NCBI GenBank assembly: GCA_001936135.1
Contig: CP012818.1
Location: 186,001-250,000, forward strand
From: Saccharomycopsis fibuligera x Saccharomycopsis cf. fibuligera
Lineage: Eukaryota; Ascomycota; Saccharomycetes; Ascoideales; Saccharomycopsidaceae
Reading direction: 5' to 3'
Length of the DNA: 64,000 nucleotides
Of this stretch, positions 34,801 to 43,344 are shown in pieces. Each line of letters starts with the position of its first letter. Position 1 is the stretch's first letter. A program made the translations under genes and the position numbers. The notes under the pieces were generated by a model. That model was not told the DNA's origin, made no database searches, and saw only the letters and a list, made by a program, of their open reading frames with translations.

Positions 34801-35006
34801 CTGAGCATTGCCTCCTTGCCTAAGACGTATAATTGACGGGAATAAAGGCTCTCATCAATCTGAGGTTGGTCAATTTGAATTTTGGTATCCTGCTTGATGT
34901 TAGTTTTTGTTTGAGAAACGCCACAAGTATACAGCGTAACTATAGTACTATTGTGTCAAATAACTAATATATAGGGAAACACATGTAAAGAACGTACGGA
35001 TGACAT
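31809..35006 (-). CDS. UBA1: Ubiquitin-activating enzyme E1 (spliced)
   Basis: Two exons: 35006-34998 (Met-Ser-Ser only) and 34889-31809, giving 1029 aa, close to the 1024 aa of yeast Uba1. The frame before the ATG at 34808 stays open and encodes the conserved [18 protein letters not shown] start without an ATG, so an upstream exon is required; ATGTCATCC before GTACGT restores the MSS...start. Uba1 adenylates ubiquitin with ATP, forms a thioester on its catalytic cysteine and passes ubiquitin to E2 enzymes. The first ThiF-like half has VGLKGLG; the second has [16 protein letters not shown] and [15 protein letters not shown]; the catalytic cysteine is C603 in [11 protein letters not shown]-terminal ubiquitin-fold domain (about 930-1029) recruits E2s. 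No in-frame CTG was found. The 500-bp gap to UTP13 is AT-rich. Confidence 0.96.
34890..34997 (-). other. UBA1 intron, 108 nt
   Basis: Donor GTACGT at 34997, branch-like AACTAAC eight bases before the acceptor CAG at 34892-34890. Removal joins codon 3 (TCC) to GAT in frame. It follows a 9-nt coding exon, the usual yeast arrangement of an intron near the 5' end. Confidence 0.88.
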
Positions 35007-35130
35007 TGTAATAATTATACTCTCTATACTAAACAATTGGAAATTAATTCAATGTAGATGTAATACCACAAAAAAGGAAAATAAAGGGAATGAAATGATG
35101 AATAATGGCGATGAGTATCAACAAGCGCTG

Positions 35131-35160
35131 ACTTGTTTCGACTTGTTTCGACTTGTTTCG
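35131..35160. repeat. (ACTTGTTTCG)3 tandem repeat
   Basis: Three exact 10-bp units about 125 bp upstream of the UBA1 start. Confidence 0.85.
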
Positions 35161-35691
35161 GGGGGTGGAGCAGCGATGAACCACCTGTCACGTGCCAGAT
35201 ATGAAAACCAACGCTACCTTGATCTTGGTATTAATAATAATATTAACAAATTTGTCCTGGACATACTACTATGTCAGTTGATGATCGGTTTGACAATGAA
35301 GGTTCTGTGATGGGATGGATACGTTCTGTGGAAGGCAGAGTATTACTAAACATAGTTTTACGAAGCTTACTGTTAAGGCATAATGGATGAAGTCCTTATA
35401 ACGCATTAAAGCTATATACTAGATATAGATATTAGTATTCTTCTTTCTTGATGGGTTTGGCTGGTTTGCAGCACCTTTGTATCTGTTGCTCAAGACATAC
35501 ATGTTGGAGCTTTAGTATGTATTTACTCTAGTCAATGACCCAGGCGTACACACAACTTGGAGTCATCATAAAGCAGTCACAACTAAAGAAGTCACAACAA
35601 TTAGAACTAAAGAAAGCTGGACTTACCGTAAATCATACTGGATCAATACTTTTCTCACATACAAGATCGATTTATTGATTATATATAATTG

Positions 35692-35770
35692 CCGCACAGC
35701 GATTTGAGTTATTGGCTATGTTGAAAAACTCTTAACAGCTGCATAACAGCCAGCTAATAATATTGTTTAT
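35692..35770 (+). repeat. Direct repeat copy 1 (LTR-like relic)
   Basis: About 80 bp matching 37247-37320 at roughly 80% by eye (shared words: ATTTGAGTTATTG, TTGAAAAA, CTTAAC, GCATAACAG, AATAATATTGTTTAT). It is followed by ACTATATAAAGAAG and AATAAA, features found in long terminal repeats. The copies flank tRNA-Ser in the same orientation. Calling it an LTR is inference. Confidence 0.5.
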
Positions 35771-36118
35771 AATCGAGTTATCTTTTCTTCCAGTTCAACC
35801 TTATTTGGTTAAAAACTACTATATAAAGAAGTCTTAACTCCATACTTCTATAAACCTAAGATAGCTATATTAGAATAAACCTTTTTTTTTTTCACACACA
35901 AAAAAAATTTATTAACTATATTTAAACGATATAAAATAGAATCTTATAAACTTATCTATATAGCATATACAGTATAGCTCAATTGTTATCATATAGGGGA
36001 AATTTATATAAACAAAATCCCCTTTAGTATTGCCAATTTAGTAGTCTCGTCGGATTGAGATATATTCAGAAGAGATCATGGTTTTGATGGTTCTTGTTTT
36101 TGTTTTGGTATGTTTTAT

Positions 36119-36345
36119 TGTTGATATTGATAGGTAAAAAGAAAGGGTCTTGCTTCAATACCATCGTCCACTCACTAAGATAACGGTATTCATTAGCGCG
36201 ATGGTGTAGTAAACGGAACAAGAAATTAGAACGATTTTCCAATTGAATTACTTTTCGTACTGTAGGCGTGTGTACTTCTTCTGAAATCTTAGGCAGTTGT
36301 CGATCCGGATTATTTTGCCGGTACAACTAGATGGAAGGATGAGGC
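36119..36345 (-). pseudogene. Decayed repeat-family ORF, copy A
   Basis: Minus-strand fragment nearly identical to 56725-56946. The open part encodes YRQNNPDRQLPKISEEVH..., ending with LSEWTMVLKQDPFFLPI. An in-frame TAG replaces a Leu TTG codon of copy B just before YRQNN. Over the best-aligned 156 nt there are four substitutions: three synonymous and one the nonsense change, so the frame was probably coding when the copies diverged. The family is not recognised. Its position 0.6 kb from tRNA-Ser suggests a retrotransposon relic. Confidence 0.55.
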
Positions 36346-36958
36346 TGTCCCAGCTGAATTTTTTATTTATGTGTTTTCCATAAGGCTTGTACTATAGGGT
36401 AATTTATTTTTTTTCGCACCTTCCCAGACTGATCAGGAATGCAAACACAGTGGAGTAAATGTTCGCACATATTTTTGCTGTAAAGTGAAACAACTATATG
36501 GATCTACGATGAACATTAAGTTCTAGGCCAACAGATCGAATGAACTTATCTAATACTTTCTGGAATCCACTATGTGGCTACAGAATGCACATTAACTACT
36601 ACTAATGGTTCGATGCTAACATGTGCTGTATTCAGTTTGATTATTATTCATATACGGTTCAACCCAGTATTGTTATATAGCTATTAATATTTAGTTAGAA
36701 TAAAGAAAAGAAGCATCAGAAGAAATACAAGGAATTTTAAGAGAAGAACAAGCATCTTAAGATAAAGAAGTATCTTAAGATAGAAAAGCGCACGCTGAGA
36801 GATAGAAGTCATCTAGTAGCTGTATGAAATCTTCGTAGAAGGTTACGGAGGTGAAGGCTGGACAAAAACGGAATATATTGATACAAGAGGAACCAGAATA
36901 ATAGTATGTTGAAGCAGAGACAATGGTTACCACCCAGTGTAACCCAAAATTTAATTGG

Positions 36959-37053
36959 GGCAACGTGTCCGAGCGGTTAAGGAGAAAGACTTGAATTTAA
37001 CACAAGGTATCTTTTGGGCTTTGCCCGCGCAGGTTCGAGTCCTGCCGTTGTCG
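36959..37053 (+). tRNA. tRNA-Ser(UGA) with 13-nt intron
   Basis: Seven-pair acceptor stem GGCAACG/CGTTGTC plus discriminator G, long variable arm (TTTGGGCTTTGCCCGCGC) and T arm GCAGGTTCGAGTCCTGC, very close to yeast tRNA-Ser. Anticodon stem AAAGA/TCTTT closes a loop C-T-TGA-A with anticodon TGA (36992-36994). A 13-nt intron (36996-37008) lies at the canonical 37/38 site; its CAAG can pair with CTTG of the anticodon loop, as in typical tRNA introns. The mature length of 82 nt equals that of S. cerevisiae tRNA-Ser. T-rich terminator sequence follows at about 37067. Confidence 0.93.
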
Positions 37054-37246
37054 AATATTTCTTCATTTTTTTATTTAAATTTTCATCATTTAACCAAATT
37101 GTTTTTGTAAAATTTTTATAAATTAAGTCGAATGTCATCATCTTCAAAATATTTACACAATGAATACGTAATATAAAACGTAATTGTGAAACGAAGCAAC
37201 ATGCCTTGTACTACCGAATTAAAAACTTTCGATACATGGCACAAGT

Positions 37247-37320
37247 CGCGCAGCTATTTGAGTTATTGACTATATTGAAAAATTCTTAACTGCATAACAG
37301 TCAAATAATAATATTGTTTA
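37247..37320 (+). repeat. Direct repeat copy 2 (LTR-like relic)
   Basis: Partner of 35692-35770, starting about 190 bp downstream of tRNA-Ser and about 110 bp beyond the DHR1 3' end. It has small deletions relative to copy 1 (CTTAACTGCAT against CTTAACAGCTGCAT). Confidence 0.5.
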
Positions 37321-37431
37321 TGAAGCATTTTTATCTATATAAGTCATTAATTAGCTGGACCATATCTTCCCAAAGATTACAGCACACGCAATAGCGATTA
37401 ACTATAGTATATAACACAATACATAAAATTT

Positions 37432-40400
37432 CTATTTGGTAACCCATTGTCCATTCACTTTATTCTGAATAACCCTAATTGGAGGCAAGTCCCAACTTGT
37501 AGAGGAACCGACGCCGCCAAAACGAGGAATAACATAACATTTTTGCTTAGTAGGATTGATCAATTCTGGGCCATATGGAGGACCTAATGGTTTTGAGTAA
37601 CTTAATAACGTGGTATTTTTGGCAAGATTTGTCAAAGCTTTACCCTCGATATCAGTCAAGCATTTCATCCTGATACGAGTACCTGTAGAGTTCAAATCTA
37701 ATGATTGGTATACAATGTATGCTGGAGGCTTTTCGCCAATATTGGTTAAAATTGATCGCGGATGAATATAAACGAATGGATCAACATCTTTGTCCTTAAA
37801 TGAATTTGTAGCTGGAAAAACAGAGCAGTACGGTATACTACCAACAGTGGATCTTTTGCTGATTTTAACGTCTGCGTTAATCAAGTCTGCCCTGATAGCT
37901 ATTTGGTCAATGAAACCAGTAGTTATTATTTGCTTAATGGCAAAAATTTGAGTTTTGTTGGGTGGTCTAGATATTTTCAACTCTTTTTCATAATCAATAT
38001 TGGCACCAATGTTTTCTTTGGATGTATGAATTTTAACAATATAGAGTAATTGTTTTCTAAGCTTATTGATTTCCTCAATAACCTTAGGTCTTATGAAATG
38101 GTCTCTTAAAAATTTGTCTCTCTTTACAGGATCTTTATAATAATCAACTGCACAAACAGTACACAAGATTTTCAAAGCGTCACTGTATTTATCCAAACCG
38201 GCAAACGCGACTTGAGCTTTAGTATACTTTTCTAAAACCAGTTTCATTTTTTCTTTGGTAGCCACTTTCTTGTTATAAGCTGCATCATCCAATTCTTCAT
38301 CTTCTTCATCGTTTCTATCTTCATTCAAAATACCATGGTTAATACCTAGATCAATTTCAGACAAAAATGGATCACCCACAGACAATGCACAAACAATGGT
38401 AATAACATAAGTCAAACAACCGTATTGATTGCCGGTTAACAACATTTTAGCAAAACGAGGACTTAATGGGAATAAACTCATATTTTTACCCAATTCAGTG
38501 ACGACTTTATCCTTGTTCAATGCTCCTAAATACATCAATAATTGTTCTGCTTTATATAAGGCGTCTGGTGCAACAGGGGTTGGGAATGGGAAGTTCACAA
38601 TGTTATCAATCCCTATACTTTTCATTTGCAAAATGACACTCTCAATTGGCATTCTTAAAATTTCAGGTACTGAAAATTTCTCAAACTCATCAAAGATAGC
38701 TGAGGAGAACAATCTATAAGTATGACCTGGCCCAGTTCTACCAGCTCTACCAGCTCTTTGTTCTGCTGATGCTTGACTAATCCAACTTACTTCATAACTT
38801 TGCACTGAGTTTTTACTTAACACCTTTTGTTTAGAACGACCACAATCAACAACATACCTTATGTTTGGAATGGTGATGGAAGTTTCTGCAATGTTAGTAG
38901 CAACTATACAAACTCTAGCGTTTCCTGGAGGCTTCTCAAAAACTTTCATTTGTTCTTTTGTTGGCAACAAAGAGTAAAGTGGCAACACATACAAGGGATC
39001 TTCATCAGTCTGACCTTCTTCTAGTTCTTCAGTAAAACCTTCTTCTTCTTCGTCGTCATTCTCATCGTAATCATCCTGATCTTCGGCAAACTCCGCATCT
39101 TCTTTATTTTGCTCGTTTATGTTAAAATCAATTTCTTCATCTTCAACATCAACTTCCCTGGAATTAACTTTCATTTCAATAGAAGCATCTTGATTGTATC
39201 CCTTTAATTGAGGAATCTTTTTGGCATTGACAATTGGAAACCTTTCTCTCAATTTTTTAACCAACTCCATGATTTCTTGCTGACTGGTCAAAAATACCAA
39301 TATGCCACCTCTTGGCAATTTACGATGTATCTTGCAGGTTTTTCTGAATGCTTCATTAAGATAGTCGTATGGAGTACGCTTGTTGAAGTGAACAGAAACA
39401 GGGTACATTCTTGCTTCCACTTTTAAAATTGGCGGCGGTACTGCAAACAAGTTTTTGTTTTCAGCAAAGTCAGACACTCTAAGGGTAGCGGACATAATAA
39501 TCAACTTCAACTTTCTGTGTTTGGTGCTGTCTTGCTGATGCTTTTTAGCTCTCAACTTCACAATACGACTAAGCATACCAATCAAAATATCAGTATTGAT
39601 ATTTCTTTCGTGGGCTTCATCAATAACAATTGCACTGTATTTTGTCAATAAGAAATCGGTCATCATCTCTCTAAGCAACACACCATCAGTCATAAATTTT
39701 ATCTTAGTATCTTTTTTAACATTGGAAGCAAATCTGATTTGATAAGACACTTTCTCTCCATAGTTTCCCATTTCTTTAGAGACTCTTTCAGCCATAGACA
39801 TTGCTGCCACTCGTCTAGGTTGAGTAACGCCAATCATCCCGGGTGTTTCAGAATTCTGACTGCCATAACCTGCTTCGAATAGGAACTGTGGTAATTGGGT
39901 AGTTTTACCAGAACCAGTTTCACCGCAAATTATCACAGTATCATTATATTTGATTGCTTCCATGATGCTATGTTCTTCTTTGAAAACTGGTAATTCTGAT
40001 CTAGCTTGTTGAATTTCTGGGTCTCTTTGAACATTGACGTAAAATGCAGGCTTTTTCAGATCTTTGTCATCATTGTAAATCTTAATTTCCTCTTCGTCAC
40101 TTAAAACTTCTTTATCTTCAGGTCTTTCAAGAGGTTTGTAGTCAATATCAAGCATTGGAGTAGGTGCAGACTTTTCAGTTTGCTCCTCTATCCAACTCAT
40201 GAAACTAGCAGCCTTATCATTAAGGGTACGTAATCTTCTTCTGTCATCTAATTCTTCCTCATCATCTTCATAATCTTCATAATCTTCATCATCTTCGGAA
40301 GACTCGCCTTCCTTGTCATCTTCTTCACTTTCTGGCTGTTTACTATCCTCAGCATTAGCTGTTTGTTGATTATCGTTATCGCTAAAGCCAGCAAATTCTT

Positions 40401-41022
40401 CTTGTTCTTCTTTGTCACTACTCTCGTTATTACTGTTATAAACTTCTCCAGCAGTGGCAGCGTCAAGATTTTTATCTTCGTCTTCGTCGTTGTCTTCACC
40501 ACTGGAGGATTCAAAGTATTCATCTTCTGCAAGTTTTCTTCTTTTTCTTTCTTCCTCAGCTAATCTTTCTTTCCATGTGTATGACCTTTTCTTTTTGCTA
40601 ACCTTGGTAATGTTGGCGAACCCTTTTATGCTGGCTCTATTATCCACAAAAGTTGAAGTCCTAGGCTCTTCTTTTTGCTTGTTTCTATCAGCTACTGCAT
40701 CAGTTTTATCATTAGTTTCTTTGTCAATGTTCTCAAACTTGTCTTCTTCAACTTGTTCATCATTTAGAGTTTCTAATTCTTCAGGATTGCTTTCTGCATG
40801 ATCATTCTTCTTCTTCTTCTTCTGTTTCTTCTTCTTCTGCTTCTTTTTGCTTGGATCCGTCGTCTGCTCTTTATTTATGCTTTTCTTAGCATCTTGAGGA
40901 TCTTGCTTAACTGGTATTTTACTCTGAAGTTCAGCAATTTTGCTAATCAAGTCAATTGCCTCCTCTCTGCGTTCCTGCTTAGTGATATAAGCCTCTCTCC
41001 TTTGAGTTGGTGTTTTCCCCAT
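37432..41022 (-). CDS. DHR1: DEAH-box RNA helicase Dhr1/Ecm16
   Basis: 1196 aa, ATG at 41022; yeast Dhr1 is 1267 aa. The N-terminal 330 residues are charged: poly-Lys (KKKQKKKKQKKKKK, about 58-72) and acidic tracts. The helicase core has GETGSGKTTQLPQF (about 360), TQPRRVAAMSMA, VIDEAHERN (about 465), MSATLRVSDF, VATNIAETSITIP and QRAGRAGRTGPG (about 750), followed by the HA2/ratchet and OB-fold regions. An acidic insertion (about 625-670) interrupts RecA-2, as in Dhr1 orthologues. It displaces U3 snoRNA from pre-18S rRNA in the nucleolus, with Utp14 as activator. No in-frame CTG was seen in the parts scanned. The promoter has RRPE/PAC-like motifs and is divergent from the RAV2-like gene. Confidence 0.93.
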   Translation of the reverse strand: MGKTPTQRREAYITKQERREEAIDLISKIAELQSKIPVKQDPQDAKKSINKEQTTDPSKKKQKKKKQKKKKKNDHAESNPEELETLNDEQVEEDKFENIDKETNDKTDAVADRNKQKEEPRTSTFVDNRASIKGFANITKVSKKKRSYTWKERLAEEERKRRKLAEDEYFESSSGEDNDEDEDKNLDAATAGEVYNSNNESSDKEEQEEFAGFSDNDNQQTANAEDSKQPESEEDDKEGESSEDDEDYEDYEDDEEELDDRRRLRTLNDKAASFMSWIEEQTEKSAPTPMLDIDYKPLERPEDKEVLSDEEEIKIYNDDKDLKKPAFYVNVQRDPEIQQARSELPVFKEEHSIMEAIKYNDTVIICGETGSGKTTQLPQFLFEAGYGSQNSETPGMIGVTQPRRVAAMSMAERVSKEMGNYGEKVSYQIRFASNVKKDTKIKFMTDGVLLREMMTDFLLTKYSAIVIDEAHERNINTDILIGMLSRIVKLRAKKHQQDSTKHRKLKLIIMSATLRVSDFAENKNLFAVPPPILKVEARMYPVSVHFNKRTPYDYLNEAFRKTCKIHRKLPRGGILVFLTSQQEIMELVKKLRERFPIVNAKKIPQLKGYNQDASIEMKVNSREVDVEDEEIDFNINEQNKEDAEFAEDQDDYDENDDEEEEGFTEELEEGQTDEDPLYVLPLYSLLPTKEQMKVFEKPPGNARVCIVATNIAETSITIPNIRYVVDCGRSKQKVLSKNSVQSYEVSWISQASAEQRAGRAGRTGPGHTYRLFSSAIFDEFEKFSVPEILRMPIESVILQMKSIGIDNIVNFPFPTPVAPDALYKAEQLLMYLGALNKDKVVTELGKNMSLFPLSPRFAKMLLTGNQYGCLTYVITIVCALSVGDPFLSEIDLGINHGILNEDRNDEEDEELDDAAYNKKVATKEKMKLVLEKYTKAQVAFAGLDKYSDALKILCTVCAVDYYKDPVKRDKFLRDHFIRPKVIEEINKLRKQLLYIVKIHTSKENIGANIDYEKELKISRPPNKTQIFAIKQIITTGFIDQIAIRADLINADVKISKRSTVGSIPYCSVFPATNSFKDKDVDPFVYIHPRSILTNIGEKPPAYIVYQSLDLNSTGTRIRMKCLTDIEGKALTNLAKNTTLLSYSKPLGPPYGPELINPTKQKCYVIPRFGGVGSSTSWDLPPIRVIQNKVNGQWVTK

Positions 41023-41086
41023 GTTAGCTGTATATGTGGTTTGTAATATTAGTAGCTAACTGTAACAAACACATGTATTGGTTTTA

Positions 41087-41138
41087 GCGATGATTTTGAA
41101 ATATTTCTTTACTTGTGTTTATGCATAAAAAATTTTTT
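41087..41138 (-). promoter_or_regulatory. RRPE- and PAC-like motifs upstream of DHR1
   Basis: GCGATGA (41087-41093, seven of eight PAC positions) and AAAAAATTTTTT (41127-41138, RRPE core), 65-115 bp upstream of the DHR1 ATG in a 476-bp divergent promoter. The same motif pair precedes UTP13, another 18S-processing gene. Confidence 0.55.
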
Positions 41139-41498
41139 ATCATCTCTGCGAGTCACAACGTATATGCGTTGGGAGGCATATTAGTGCATGAAACAATTAC
41201 TCTGTATCTGGTCTACTATTGACATATTTTCAGCCTTGAAAAGACATCAGATTGTAGAAGTATGTATTTTATTGTCTGGTATATGTATCGCATTTTTGAC
41301 GGAAACACATAGCTACTCTATCCGTCCAGACGACGGTAACACAGGTGCATATAGCAATCAAAAAGGCATCGCGGGGTGTCCGCAAACATTCCTAAGTGCA
41401 AGTGCCTTGATTCTGTTGATATTGCGGTGCTTTGGTTGTTGTAAACTGATTGATGGCCTTAATGTGTATTGCTTGTTGCTATCCAATCATCACCAATA

Positions 41499-43190
41499 AT
41501 GACAACTACAGAAATATATCCTCCGGAATTGATTTCAGTAAAACAGGAGCGCTACATTCGCAATTTAATCAATGATCAGGAGTGGATCATTGACCGGGTC
41601 ATCATCCCTAAGCTCCCATCTTTCATCTCCACTATCAAGTCTATATTGTTCTACTTAATCCTTGATAAGCCATTCAAACTTCCTATCACCTCCAATGCTA
41701 ATGATCATTTGAAGGGTGTTATAACCCGAAACTCATTCAAGATTACGAATCTAAACTTACAAATAAGCAAACTCAATTTTTTCAATAATTCAAACTTGTT
41801 CAAAATTCAATTGGAAGATGACAGCAGCGGAGAGATCGAATTACACCAAATCAAGTTGGTTATACAGTACTTGAAGTTTTTAATGTTTCAGTTGAGCAAC
41901 TTGCTAGCATTTATTAAAGCACATAAACAGCAAAAAAAAAATATTTACAATCAACTCAAACAAAATCTTGTTTTTTTGAAAAAGTTCAACCAAATTTATC
42001 AAAATATGCAAACTATTGACACCTTGATCAATAATCCTATCCAGTCAGAATTATTTCCGGTTAGTCATCCACCGGCAAACATTTTCAATCCTGATCTAAA
42101 CTTGGACAAGTTGTCAATTGACTTGTACTTGAATACAGGCGAAATTTTTATAGAGCTTATCTTCTTAAAGAAAATTCATACCAAACCATGGTGTTTTATT
42201 AATAAACATGACATCTCGTTTACAGAGTTTGTGACAAAAAAATTTTTGCAGAATAAACGTCATCAAAACATTAACCAAGTTATAGAATACTACTTAGATG
42301 AAAAACAATGGGATAAATTCTGGAATTTCAGCGATACAGCTTCATCTGCACAGGATGGTGTTCTAGATCCTAAAAGTGAGACAGTAAGTCCGATAACAAG
42401 AACAGCACCACACTCGACAAGACATAGCAGGAATTATTCAATCTCTAGTATAGTCACTGAAAAGCCTGGGACACTGCATCACCATAATAGTTGGTTTAAA
42501 AACATTTTGAAATTTCAAAATTCGTCAGAGACTAATAGACAGTATCTTAACCGAAACATTAAATTTAACAACTCTATATATTGGATCTTGAAGAATATGC
42601 AAGTAAAGATTTCTGACCCAATATTGATGATAGTAAATATCAAACTCAACAGTGTAAAAAATCTTATTCAAAACTATCTAATAAACTTGAAAAACTTAAT
42701 CATTAATGCTGATTTTCTCAAGAGCGTTACCAATGGAACCATAAACAACTTGAATCTGGAAAGGACACCACAAGAAGAAAGTAGTTACAATGAACTCTTA
42801 AATGAGTTTTTCAAAAATGCTAATGACGATCTTATTAGTCAAGAAAGTACTTTTGATCTTGAAGAGTTTTTGAAACTTAACCAAGAAAGTGAATTTAGCG
42901 ATTTGGTCTTAGCACAATCAACCAATTACTCAACCATTACTACCAACGCTGTCTCATGTGTCGGCGGTGCCGGAAAAAAAAGCATGAAGTCGAGCTATGA
43001 AGATTTGGAAAATTTGGATGTGAATTTTGAAATTTTGAAAGAGCTCAGAACAGATTTTGAAACATTGAATGCTAATTTGGAAAACTGGGATGGTGATTTG
43101 ATCAAAGAGATTAGCGGCTTGATTAATAGTGACAATAGCACAAGTAATGACGAGTTAAGCTGCTGCGAATTTGACGTTTTTGATGTTTAA
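41499..43190 (+). CDS. Possible RAVE subunit Rav2 (Rogdi-like)
   Basis: 563 aa from the ATG at 41499; the frame extends further upstream only through a TTG and untranslated sequence. The N-terminal 150 residues resemble the Rogdi/Rav2 leucine-zipper fold: EWIIDRVIIPKLPSF, then LKGVITRNSFKITNLNLQIS, then IELHQIKLVIQYLKFLMFQLSNLL, matching the family order of helix, beta hairpin and heptad helix. Rav2 works in the RAVE complex that reassembles V-ATPase V1 and Vo sectors. The match is by pattern only. The protein is longer than the 351-aa yeast Rav2, with a Ser/Thr/His-rich insertion (about 285-345) and an acidic C-terminal tail. It is divergent from DHR1 and convergent with the orphan at 43345-45798. 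Confidence 0.4.
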   Translation: MTTTEIYPPELISVKQERYIRNLINDQEWIIDRVIIPKLPSFISTIKSILFYLILDKPFKLPITSNANDHLKGVITRNSFKITNLNLQISKLNFFNNSNLFKIQLEDDSSGEIELHQIKLVIQYLKFLMFQLSNLLAFIKAHKQQKKNIYNQLKQNLVFLKKFNQIYQNMQTIDTLINNPIQSELFPVSHPPANIFNPDLNLDKLSIDLYLNTGEIFIELIFLKKIHTKPWCFINKHDISFTEFVTKKFLQNKRHQNINQVIEYYLDEKQWDKFWNFSDTASSAQDGVLDPKSETVSPITRTAPHSTRHSRNYSISSIVTEKPGTLHHHNSWFKNILKFQNSSETNRQYLNRNIKFNNSIYWILKNMQVKISDPILMIVNIKLNSVKNLIQNYLINLKNLIINADFLKSVTNGTINNLNLERTPQEESSYNELLNEFFKNANDDLISQESTFDLEEFLKLNQESEFSDLVLAQSTNYSTITTNAVSCVGGAGKKSMKSSYEDLENLDVNFEILKELRTDFETLNANLENWDGDLIKEISGLINSDNSTSNDELSCCEFDVFDV

Positions 43191-43344
43191 TGTTGTGGAA
43201 TTCTAAACAATATAAATCTGTACTCATTTGACACGTTCACTGATTTGGGCAACGATTTTCACAAACAAGCATAATGCCAATAAACCTGCATAGCGGAAGT
43301 GAAAAAAAATATAAAATCAAATTGCTTGTTTAAATAATTTATTG

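Larger units (their letters stand above)
35007..37431. other. Gene-poor region around tRNA-Ser
   Basis: 2.4 kb between UBA1 and DHR1 with no protein gene. It contains a decayed coding repeat (36119-36345), a tRNA-Ser gene, and two imperfect direct repeats (35692-35770 and 37247-37320). This is the usual picture of a tRNA-flanking site used repeatedly by retrotransposons. Confidence 0.6.

Noticed and set aside
35719-35731. TGTTGAAAAACTC as an LTR start
   Set aside because: Similarity to the second copy extends about 27 bp further left, so this is not the element boundary.
41188-41499. 103-codon ORF in the DHR1/RAV2-like divergent promoter
   Set aside because: Overlaps the promoter motifs and the next gene's start in another frame; no recognisable domain.
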